A DNA stretch of 23,953 nucleotides from a virus: IMG/VR virus record IMGVR_UViG_3300035698_005599, positions 1-23,953 of that record; one strand, given 5' to 3'. Both the position numbers and the translations under genes were made by a program. The notes under the pieces were generated by a model. That model did not search any database, was not told the origin of the DNA, and saw only the letters and a list, made by a program, of their open reading frames with translations. Position 1 is the first letter of the stretch; every line of letters begins with the position of its first letter. Shown piece after piece: positions 16,932 to 22,532 of the stretch.

Positions 16932-17021
16932 CGGGCTTGGCTACGCATTTACGCCATGCGCCCGCAGTTTAGCGGCACGAGACCTGGATCACACTTTAGC
17001 CAGCTTTGTTGTGTAAACACC

Positions 17022-17051
17022 TTGCACATAAAAGCTGTGTATGATTATAAT
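17022..17051 (+). promoter_or_regulatory. Strong sigma70-type promoter of the rightward block
   Basis: TTGCAC (17022-17027), an 18-bp spacer and a perfect TATAAT (17046-17051) lie 46 bp before the SprT-like gene. GTGTAAAC overlaps the upstream flank (17011-17018). A short CCGG/CCGG dyad (17061-17074) and GGTTAAAC (17073-17080), another near copy of the octamer, lie downstream, where a repressor could act. AGGGGA precedes the ATG by about 7 nt. Confidence 0.8.
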
Positions 17052-17096
17052 GATCACAAGCCGGGATAGTCCGGTTAAACGATCAGGGGAAAAGAT

Positions 17097-17696
17097 ATGT
17101 TTGCACAACGGGAAACCTACTTAACCGAAGCTGCTGGCTTGCTGCTAGACGAGAAGATCATGCCAGCCGTAGTCGCCAGTGGCTATGCGTATGACCGTCC
17201 GGCTTTCCGTATTTCTGTCGGCTGGCCAAAAGGCTCGCGAAGCAGTAAGGCAGTTGCGCAATGCTTTGTGCGCAGAGTGTCAGGCGACAGCGTAAGCGAA
17301 ATTTTTGTCTCACCGGAGATTGACTCACCCATCAAAGTCCTGGATTGCGTAATCCACGAACTCATACATGCAGTCGATGACTGCGCTAGTGGGCACCGTA
17401 ACTTTTTTGCGCGGATTGCGCGATCAATCGGGCTTGAGGGGCCCTTCACTGCTACTTACGCGGGCCCAGAGCTCGCTGAATATCTAGCGCAAGTAGCCGA
17501 GCTACTAGGCGATTTTCCGCATCATAAAATGGTGCTGAGCGAGAGCGGAAAGGCACCACAGACTACGCGCATGTTGAAGGTGGCCTGCACTAATTGCGGT
17601 TTTCATTTTCGCACTAGCGCACAGCAAGTAGCGCGACTGGATCACGCAAGTGTGTGCCCAGCTTGCGATATACCGGCGCTTTCAATACCAGCCTAA
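17097..17696 (+). CDS. SprT-like zinc metalloprotease-type protein
   Basis: At 199 aa, it contains the metal-site motif HELIH (residues 87-91) with a third histidine at 100 in SGHRNFF, the SprT-type arrangement, and a C-terminal zinc ribbon with cysteines at 164, 167, 187 and 190. Human SPRTN of this family cleaves proteins crosslinked to DNA; bacterial and phage members are poorly understood. It is the first gene after the strong rightward promoter, with a good ribosome site. Acting on DNA-bound proteins is plausible but inferred. The active-site residues look intact. Its neighbour downstream is the AAA+ ATPase. Confidence 0.85.
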   Translation: MFAQRETYLTEAAGLLLDEKIMPAVVASGYAYDRPAFRISVGWPKGSRSSKAVAQCFVRRVSGDSVSEIFVSPEIDSPIKVLDCVIHELIHAVDDCASGHRNFFARIARSIGLEGPFTATYAGPELAEYLAQVAELLGDFPHHKMVLSESGKAPQTTRMLKVACTNCGFHFRTSAQQVARLDHASVCPACDIPALSIPA

Positions 17697-17748
17697 ATAA
17701 CCTGGCGCCCGCGCCGTTTAAACAATCCCACAAAATGAGACTGACGCT

Positions 17749-19107
17749 ATGACAACTGAGACAACTGAGACAACTGAATTGACCACCCTAGCCCGAGGCG
17801 TTTTGCGCCGTCGCCTTTTGAGCGCGGGTATTCCATCCGCGCATATGGGCGATGACGAAATACGCGCCGCCGTGTCTGCGCTTGATGCGCTACCGGACTC
17901 GCCCCTCAATCTGGGCAAAGGCAAGCCCAGCAAGACGCCAGCCGCGCCGACATTGCCTAAATGTTTTTGGGATGAACTTTCCGCGCATCGCAAAACGATG
18001 CGCTTGCCTGACATGGAAAGAGCCGAAAAGGCCGTCAAATTTGTTGTATTTATGGGAACAGCGCATTTTACAGTGGCAACTGTTCAAGCTGGAAAAGATT
18101 GGATTGCACACTATGGTGATGAGGCGCCAGAGTACTCGCCCGAGCCCGCGCCTGAGCCTGAGCCCGCGCCTGAGCCTGCGCCCGAGTCTGAGCCTGCGCC
18201 CGAGCCTGGCACTAATGCAGCCGCCGCCGCCGCTATCATTGCGGCGCTTGAAGGAATCCGAGCGCAGCCTGGCGCGCTAGATGAAAAACGAGTGATCCAG
18301 CTTATAAAGGATCACGTTGCGGCGCCGCGAACCGTAACGGTGCGCGTACAGCAAAGCGAAAAAACTACCCTGATTGAGGGCGCGCACGCCCAAACTCCCG
18401 AACTTCTGGCGTGGGTCGCTGCCGGTAAATCTATTGCCCTGTTTGGCCCTCCAGGCTCCGGCAAGACGACTGCGGCACAGCAAGTCGCAAAGGCACTAGA
18501 CCTGCCGTACCGATTTACCTCAACTTGCCTACAGGAGCATAAAGTGCTGGGCTTTATTGATGCGACTGGGACGTATCACAGAACACCTTTTCGCGACGCC
18601 TTCGAGCACGGCGGCATTCACGTTTGTGAAGAGTTCGACTCATGGGGGCCGAAGGTGGGGGCTTGCCTTAATAACGCGTTGGCGGGCGCATGGTGCGACT
18701 TCCCCGACGGCATGATTGAAAAGCACGCCAGCTTTATCTGTATAGCTAATATGAATACGGCTGGGCGCGGAGCCGCGTCCGGCTTAGTGGCGCGTAATGC
18801 GCTCGACGGCGCGACGCTCGATCGTTTTGCTTTCCTAGAATGGGGCTACGATGAAAACCTAGAGCGCGAGTGTGCGCTTGCTGTAAATCCTGCGGCGGAC
18901 GATTGGGTGACAATCGTGCAACAAATCCGCGCAATTGTAGCCGAGACAAAAGCACCTATCTTTGTGACGCCCAGAGCGTCAAGTGAGGGCGCGGGCGCCA
19001 TGGCGCACGGTTTAAACATAGCGCAGTGCAAAAATGCACTGATCTATAAAGGCATTTCCGCTGACCAAGTCGCGGTAATTGAGACCATGCTGGAGAGCGC
19101 AGCATGA
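17749..19107 (+). CDS. CobS/MoxR-type AAA+ ATPase (AAA_5-like)
   Basis: At 452 aa, the N-terminal third has a small charged domain, then a Pro-Glu-Ala linker (about 128-153). The AAA+ core has Walker A GPPGSGKT from residue 233, a Walker B position reading VCEEFD (about 292-297), where Glu replaces the usual first Asp, then IANMNTAGRGA (sensor-1 region) and ARNALDGATLDRF, very like CobS-family ATPases of phages. MoxR/CobS ATPases remodel protein complexes with a VWA-domain partner, and the next gene may be that partner. Its stop overlaps the next start (ATGA). The start lacks a clear Shine-Dalgarno; the first codons are 9-bp repeats encoding TET. GTTTAAAC at 17716 lies upstream and another at 19010 inside (G-L-N). 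Confidence 0.9.
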   Translation: MTTETTETTELTTLARGVLRRRLLSAGIPSAHMGDDEIRAAVSALDALPDSPLNLGKGKPSKTPAAPTLPKCFWDELSAHRKTMRLPDMERAEKAVKFVVFMGTAHFTVATVQAGKDWIAHYGDEAPEYSPEPAPEPEPAPEPAPESEPAPEPGTNAAAAAAIIAALEGIRAQPGALDEKRVIQLIKDHVAAPRTVTVRVQQSEKTTLIEGAHAQTPELLAWVAAGKSIALFGPPGSGKTTAAQQVAKALDLPYRFTSTCLQEHKVLGFIDATGTYHRTPFRDAFEHGGIHVCEEFDSWGPKVGACLNNALAGAWCDFPDGMIEKHASFICIANMNTAGRGAASGLVARNALDGATLDRFAFLEWGYDENLERECALAVNPAADDWVTIVQQIRAIVAETKAPIFVTPRASSEGAGAMAHGLNIAQCKNALIYKGISADQVAVIETMLESAA

Positions 19108-19937
19108 TTACGCATGGGCGCAGATTCGGAGGACTATCCGACCTTATGGGCTTGCTGGAATCGCCCATACCGCCGGACAGCGGTAGATCAAGCCAGTATC
19201 CCAGCAACCCTGACTGGGATTTGGGTTTGGATTGGGACGGCGCGGTGAATATCGCTCGGGCTGGCGGCTACTGGCCAGCGGGGCGAGAGAGAATGTCGAA
19301 AGTAGTCGCTGCTGCCGGGCGCGCAGCGCATATGCTACCCCATGGCGATGATCAAGGTGTTGTAGGGCATACGCTCGTTGTTCCTGATTACGTGTCAGGC
19401 ATTCCCGATTGCTGGATTCAAGCGGAGGAAAATGATCCAACGGCGATCCTGACGATTGGCGTATCTGTAATCGCAAGCGCAGGGTGCCACGCTGAGCCTA
19501 TGTTTAATCGCGGCGCGGCAGTTTTGAGTCTAGTGGATTCACTCGAAACGCAAGGCATACGCTGCCGGTTGTCGGCGGTGTACTGCGCACGATGGACGGA
19601 TAATGGCGCGGAGCACCTGACGATTGAAGATATAACAGTGAAAGACATTGGCGATCACTGGAATATAGATAAAGCGGCTTTCATGCTCGCGCATCCGGGC
19701 TTTATGCGCAGGATCCTTTTAGGCATGGTGGAGCGCGGCGCGACTGCCGAGGCGCGCAAAATTACGAATAACGCGTATGGCATTCCGTGCGGTGGGACGC
19801 ATTCAAAACAGATAAAGGATGCGATGGGATACGATATTTTTATCCCCGAGTTAAAATCAAGTGATGGACGGTACGAAACAATAGATGGTGCGCTTCAATG
19901 CGTGATGGCTCATTACCGCAGCGAGGGCGCGCAATGA
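19104..19937 (+). CDS. Probable VWA-like partner of the AAA+ ATPase
   Basis: At 277 aa, the start overlaps the ATPase stop (ATGA). The N-terminal part (RRFGGLSDLMGLL, then LDWDGAVNIARAGGYWPAGRERM) resembles a family of phage proteins that sit beside CobS-like ATPases. The rest alternates strands and helices like a von Willebrand A fold: ILTIGVSVIASAG (about 113-125), a helix with FNRGAAVLSLVDSLETQG, strand CRLSAVYCARW, strand HLTIEDITVKD, and a helix with AFMLAHPGFMRRILLGMVERG. The metal-binding DxSxS is not intact (GVSVIAS), so ion binding may be lost. Family call is by pattern and neighbour; CDS is firm. Confidence 0.8.
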   Translation: MITHGRRFGGLSDLMGLLESPIPPDSGRSSQYPSNPDWDLGLDWDGAVNIARAGGYWPAGRERMSKVVAAAGRAAHMLPHGDDQGVVGHTLVVPDYVSGIPDCWIQAEENDPTAILTIGVSVIASAGCHAEPMFNRGAAVLSLVDSLETQGIRCRLSAVYCARWTDNGAEHLTIEDITVKDIGDHWNIDKAAFMLAHPGFMRRILLGMVERGATAEARKITNNAYGIPCGGTHSKQIKDAMGYDIFIPELKSSDGRYETIDGALQCVMAHYRSEGAQ

Positions 19938-20056
19938 TCGCGCTCGCGTACCATCTCGCACGATGCACTGGCGCATTGCCCGCGATCCAGCTTGCCAGTA
20001 AGGCGGCAGGCTGGGCCTTGCTAGTCTGGGCAATAGCGGCGCTTGCTTATGGGTGA
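19934..20056 (+). CDS. 40-aa small membrane protein (putative)
   Basis: Its ATG overlaps the stop of the VWA-like gene (ATGA), and its end overlaps the next start. The peptide has one hydrophobic segment near the C-terminus (AAGWALLVWAIAALAYG), enough for one membrane span, and a short N-terminal part with an Arg. Overlaps at both ends favour a real gene, but it is short and unrecognised. Confidence 0.5.
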   Translation: MIALAYHLARCTGALPAIQLASKAAGWALLVWAIAALAYG

Positions 20057-20261
20057 TGGGCGTCCTGAAAAAATTTACCGTGCCCTTAAGGTGGTCGCAA
20101 AACAACGAGCTGCCTTAAACTCTAGCCTGCCGGTAAAAAAAATTAAGCGACCCAGGGGCATGGTCACACGAGAATTTACGCGCCGGATAGGTAATCTTGC
20201 CCGCGCAGAGCGTCAGCTTAAGGAGATTGGATTCCCCCTGATTTTTCCGCGCCGTATCTAA
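20049..20261 (+). CDS. 70-aa basic protein of unknown function
   Basis: ATG at 20049 (an in-frame TTG lies 6 nt upstream) overlaps the end of the 40-aa ORF. The product is Lys/Arg-rich (KIYRALKVVAKQRAAL, VKKIKRPRGMVTREFTRRIGNLARAERQLKEIG), helical, and could bind nucleic acid; no family is recognised. It is the last gene of the rightward block: its TAA overlaps the ninG stop on the other strand, and a strong terminator follows 18 bp later. Confidence 0.65.
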   Translation: MGDGRPEKIYRALKVVAKQRAALNSSLPVKKIKRPRGMVTREFTRRIGNLARAERQLKEIGFPLIFPRRI

Positions 20262-20860
20262 AAGTTTTTCTCCTGAGTAGCGGCGCGTGAGGCCGCTTTT
20301 TTTTTGCGCAGCTTGGCCTGATGGCGCGCCTTATGCGAAAAAATTCGCTTTAGTCTTAGCAGATAGTCGATATCAAGCTTGCGCGTGGCTGGCGCGCATT
20401 CAATCGCCTCCACGGTGTCAAGGCCAAACCGTGCGATCAGGCCCAAGCGGAACTCGAGAATGTTTCCAGACTTTGAGTTATTGCATTGGGCGCACTGCCG
20501 GACAACGTTTAAACAGTGAAAGGATAGCGCGGGCGCCGCTGCGCGTGTGCGATAGTGCCCGGCGTGCGCCTGGCCAGTGCGTATACCGCACGATATGCAG
20601 CCACGATCAATATCGCGTGCGCGTATGTACTTGTTAAATGCCGCTTGAGCATCCCGTCTATGCTGGGTAGGTGTCTTGATGGACTCCCGCAAGCGCCTAG
20701 TCTCTGCCGCGTACTGCCGGGCGCGGGAGGCTTGAGCCTTTGCGCGATCCGCCTTGACCCTACCCAGAGCGCAGGCCGGGCCGCACACCACCTGTAGGGG
20801 CCGGTCCGGGGTAAACCGCACCTTGCACTGGCGGCACACCTTGCTGCGTATTTTTGTCAT
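20258..20860 (-). CDS. ninG: NinG/Rap-like recombination endonuclease
   Basis: At 200 aa, NinG has an N-terminal zinc-finger pair (C9, C12, C26, C30), a basic helix (about 35-80), then an HNH-like zinc nuclease region: CISCG (88-92), AHAGHY (98-103), HCLNVVRQCAQCNNSKSGN (115-133). This matches lambda NinG (Rap), a structure-specific nuclease acting on branched DNA in recombination; length matches (about 200 aa). The start ATG overlaps the stop of the upstream 37-codon ORF (ATGA) and lies in the last copy of a tandem repeat. The Lys-rich C-terminus coincides with a terminator on the other strand. GTTTAAAC at 20507 is read C-L-N inside the nuclease region. Confidence 0.9.
   Translation of the reverse strand: MTKIRSKVCRQCKVRFTPDRPLQVVCGPACALGRVKADRAKAQASRARQYAAETRRLRESIKTPTQHRRDAQAAFNKYIRARDIDRGCISCGIRTGQAHAGHYRTRAAAPALSFHCLNVVRQCAQCNNSKSGNILEFRLGLIARFGLDTVEAIECAPATRKLDIDYLLRLKRIFSHKARHQAKLRKKKAASRAATQEKNF
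20279..20305 (+). terminator. Intrinsic terminator of the rightward block, inside the 3' end of ninG
   Basis: AGCGGC (20279-20284), a 7-nt loop, GCCGCT (20292-20297) and a run of nine T form a strong rightward rho-independent terminator. The same bases encode the Lys/Ala/Arg-rich tail of NinG on the minus strand. The opposite strand lacks a T run after the stem, so it should act one way only. Confidence 0.88.
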
Positions 20861-20982
20861 GCAATTTTCCCAAAATACTCCGGGATATTTTTGTCACGCA
20901 AATTTCCCAAAATCCCCCTGGATATTTTTGTCATGCAATTTTCCCAAAACGCGCAGGCTATTTTTGTCATGCAAATTTCCCC
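20849..20982 (-). repeat. Four 36-37 bp tandem repeats at the ninB/ninG junction
   Basis: On the minus strand a unit with GGGAAATTTGC or GGGAAAATTGC followed by ATGACAAAAATA (GTGACAAAAATA in one copy) occurs four times, with start triplets at 20970, 20934, 20897 and 20860 (spacing 36, 37, 37). Each unit carries a potential stop/start overlap. The first is the ninB stop and the last the ninG start. Confidence 0.92.
20857..20970 (-). CDS. 37-aa ORF formed by the ninB-ninG tandem repeat (possible coupling peptide)
   Basis: ATG at 20970 overlaps the ninB stop (ATGA), and its TGA overlaps the ninG ATG (ATGA). The peptide begins MTKI, repeats MTKI after 12 residues and ends GKIA, echoing both the NinG start (MTKI) and the NinB end (GKFA). 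It is made wholly of the repeat units. It may carry ribosomes from ninB to ninG by stop-start coupling, or simply be a by-product of the duplication. No protein function is seen. Confidence 0.5.
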   Translation of the reverse strand: MTKIACAFWENCMTKISRGILGNLRDKNIPEYFGKIA

Positions 20983-21407
20983 AGATGGCTCAGGTCAACG
21001 CCTTTCTGGCTGTAGTAGGCGATGGCGGCGTCAATCACGCGCCCAAGCTGCTCGGTATTCATCGTACTTGTCACCGGCAGCAGGTCCATGGCTTCCAGCT
21101 TTTGCTCGTAACTTAAAACGTCCTTTATCACAGAATCATATCGCGCCCGGAAAGATTCGTCTGATGCTCGCAGTTCCGGGACGCCAAAAAACAGCTTCAC
21201 AAAGCGTTTAACCTCCCCCGCAGACTCCTGCCCTTGCTGCCTGGCCACGTCCCTGATGATCTGGTGCAACAGGGCGTTCTGCCCCTCGGTTCTGTGCGGC
21301 TTGATGAACTGAAGGTGAACCGCTCGACCGTCGCGCATTTCTGATCTTGCGTGGTCGCAGAAACTTGTGAGCTGGTGCTCATATTTAATAGTCCATTTTT
21401 CTGCCAT
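20967..21407 (-). CDS. ninB: NinB-like recombination protein
   Basis: At 146 aa from ATG 21407 (MAEKWTIKYEH), it matches the usual NinB/Orf length (about 145); longer upstream reading is unlikely because AGAGGAA lies about 9 nt before this ATG. Typical features are the short beta start, then KPHRTEGQNALLHQIIRDVARQQGQESAGEVKRFVKLFFG (about 46-85), and the C-terminal VTSTMNTEQLGRVIDAAIAYYSQKGVDLS. Lambda Orf (NinB) binds SSB-coated single-stranded DNA and helps RecA or Red recombination. It lies upstream of ninG through the repeat. Divergent control DNA lies upstream. Confidence 0.88.
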   Translation of the reverse strand: MAEKWTIKYEHQLTSFCDHARSEMRDGRAVHLQFIKPHRTEGQNALLHQIIRDVARQQGQESAGEVKRFVKLFFGVPELRASDESFRARYDSVIKDVLSYEQKLEAMDLLPVTSTMNTEQLGRVIDAAIAYYSQKGVDLSHLGKFA

Positions 21408-21480
21408 GCCCTTGTGTTCCTCTTTTATGTGTAATATACTTGTACAGTGTCGATGTGACACGAATCGAGAGACTGACATT
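21408..21480. promoter_or_regulatory. Divergent control region with operator-like dyad
   Basis: The 73-bp gap separates ninB (leftward) from the small-gene run (rightward). It has a perfect dyad GTGTC-N5-GACAC (21447-21461) and the palindrome TGTACA (21441-21446). A weak leftward promoter can be read as GTGTCA, 17 bp, TATATT (21461-21433 on the minus strand), which the dyad would overlap. TAATAT (21432) might serve rightward, with no good -35. A repressor site is plausible. Confidence 0.45.
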
Positions 21481-21669
21481 ATGACAACGAATACAGGAAA
21501 AGGAATGGATGCGCGACAGCGGGAGCTATTGCTTATCATGCTGCAACAGATACGCGATGAGTACATGTACGGAGACAGCGCAGCGGCCCATGAAAAGATA
21601 TGCCAGTTAATCGCCGCCGTAGGGCGGGACATTAAGATACACAGCCTGGGAGTGGATGAGAATGTCTAA
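21481..21669 (+). CDS. 62-aa helical protein of unknown function
   Basis: ATG at 21481 is chosen because it lies just after the control region; reading further upstream would run through the ninB promoter area. The product starts MTTNTGKGMDARQRELLLIMLQQIRDEYMYGD and looks like two helices; no family is recognised. The bases around the start (21469-21488) match those of the AAA+ gene at 18 of 20 positions. Its end overlaps the next gene by 14 nt. Confidence 0.65.
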   Translation: MTTNTGKGMDARQRELLLIMLQQIRDEYMYGDSAAAHEKICQLIAAVGRDIKIHSLGVDENV

Positions 21670-21871
21670 TATTTACGACGTGACGTTTAAACACATACAC
21701 CGCTCTCAAAACGAAATCCAGGCGGCGCTTTCAATAACAAGCGAAGTACGCTTTTCAGTCAAAGCCGATTCGTTTTCTGAGGCGGTGGCTGCCACAAACC
21801 ATCTCATACAGGAGCGAGGCGAGAACAGCGTTAGCGCCACACGCCGACCACAACAGGATGACCAGCTATGA
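21656..21871 (+). CDS. 71-aa protein of unknown function
   Basis: It starts at ATG 21656, or ATG 21662 (MSNIYDVTFKH), inside the end of the previous gene. The product has a beta-alpha look (IYDVTFKHIH, VRFSVKADSFSEAVAATNHLIQERG) and a polar tail, like small phage proteins with a single RNA/DNA-binding-size domain, but I recognise none. Its stop overlaps the next ATG (ATGA). GTTTAAAC at 21685 is read F-K-H. Confidence 0.65.
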   Translation: MRMSNIYDVTFKHIHRSQNEIQAALSITSEVRFSVKADSFSEAVAATNHLIQERGENSVSATRRPQQDDQL

Positions 21872-22113
21872 AAGTAACAACCCCCACAGGCGACATAGAC
21901 CTGCCGCAAGGCATATGCGGCATAAGTTTAAACGAGGAGGACATTATCATGATCCTGGGCGCACTGGATGTTTTTGAATTTTACGCACAGAAACGCGGTC
22001 ATAGTGGAGAGTTGATCAGTCGCATCAATAAGCTCTATTGGAAACTAGTCGAGGAAACAGACTGCCCCTTTGACCCTAAAACAGTGGAGGCGCACGGAAT
22101 TGTCGCCAAATAG
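21868..22113 (+). CDS. 81-aa protein of unknown function
   Basis: Its ATG overlaps the previous stop (ATGA). The product begins with short strands (MKVTTPTGDIDLPQGICGISL) followed by an acidic helix (NEEDIIMILGALDVFEFYAQKRG) and a second helix (ELISRINKLYWKLVEETD). No motif is known. GTTTAAAC at 21926 is read S-L-N. Part of a five-gene overlapping run. Confidence 0.65.
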   Translation: MKVTTPTGDIDLPQGICGISLNEEDIIMILGALDVFEFYAQKRGHSGELISRINKLYWKLVEETDCPFDPKTVEAHGIVAK

Positions 22114-22330
22114 ACCAGAGGATTTGATCCTCATATCACGTCCCCCTAAGTGGCAGAAGGAGCCTCTGGAGTCTCAATTCAGGGCGCTCCAGAGCGTATA
22201 CCGACGAGAACAGCGCCGGTATATGGCTCGGCATAGGGTAATTGGCATTCTAAGGGAAGCAGGGGCCACTGACCCTGTTCGGATCATCAACAGGTTAGTG
22301 AAGCAAGGTGTACTGGGAGTTTACCGATGA
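22100..22330 (+). CDS. 76-aa basic protein, possible winged-helix DNA binder
   Basis: TTG at 22100 is chosen because GGAGG lies 9 nt upstream, although the frame is open to a TTG at 22070. The product is Arg-rich (FRALQSVYRREQRRYMARHRVIGILREAGATDPVRIINRLVKQGVLGVYR). The last 35 residues read like a small helix-turn-helix or winged helix. It overlaps the previous gene by 14 nt and the next ATG by 4 nt. Function is not known. Confidence 0.62.
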   Translation: MSPNRPEDLILISRPPKWQKEPLESQFRALQSVYRREQRRYMARHRVIGILREAGATDPVRIINRLVKQGVLGVYR

Positions 22331-22500
22331 ATATTACAAAGCCAGAAAAACTAGACCAGCAGCTTAGGCTGGTGATGACAAGATCAGACAGAGGACGTTT
22401 AGACGTTCTCTCCACGCACTACGGTGTGAGTCGCAATGAGCTGCTTCGCCAGCTTGTTTCGTTTGCGTTCGACAAGCTGCCAGAAGAAAAGGGGCGCTGA
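22327..22500 (+). CDS. 57-aa ribbon-helix-helix-like small protein
   Basis: Its ATG overlaps the previous stop (ATGA). The product (LDQQLRLVMTRSDRGRLDVLSTHYGVSRNELLRQLVSFAFDKL, about 9-51) resembles a CopG/Arc-type fold: a short strand, then two helices with the SRNELLRQLVSFAFDKL pattern. Such proteins are usually dimeric DNA-binding repressors; here it could control the nearby operator-like dyad, which is inference. It is the last gene of the run. Confidence 0.65.
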   Translation: MNITKPEKLDQQLRLVMTRSDRGRLDVLSTHYGVSRNELLRQLVSFAFDKLPEEKGR

Positions 22501-22507
22501 ACCGGCG

Positions 22508-22532
22508 TAGCCTGGGGGTGATCCCTGGGCTA
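22508..22532. terminator. Hairpin between convergent genes
   Basis: A stem of ten pairs (TAGCC with GGCTA outer, GGG with CCC inner, two G-T pairs in between) and a GTGAT loop lies right after the 57-aa gene. It includes the TAG stop of the convergent 145-aa gene. No T run follows on either side, so intrinsic termination is uncertain. Confidence 0.4.

Larger units (their letters stand above)
16290..17021. other. Non-coding region between divergent blocks
   Basis: About 0.73 kb has no convincing gene on either strand; the short ORFs present have odd composition and no ribosome sites. It lies between the leftward late operon and the rightward block, and contains two sets of short repeats (16516-16563, 16884-16931), pyrimidine-rich stretches (about 16690-16760) and GC-rich simple sequence. 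It probably holds control signals for both directions and could hold a packaging or replication site. I see no tRNA fold or clear iteron array. Confidence 0.6.

Noticed and set aside
4232-19017. Apparent 1.3-1.36 kb periodic spacing of some octamers
   Set aside because: A few gaps are similar (1353, 1358, 1361, 1294), but others range from 170 to 3134 bp, so no real period is supported.
20849-20982. CRISPR-like array
   Set aside because: The repeats are directly adjacent with partly conserved spacers of about 12-14 bp, contain start/stop codons of flanking genes, and lack spacers of usual length or cas genes.
20967-21632. Longer ninB reading from 21632
   Set aside because: It would extend through the divergent control region and the first rightward gene; the NinB-like part and ribosome site fit the start at 21407.
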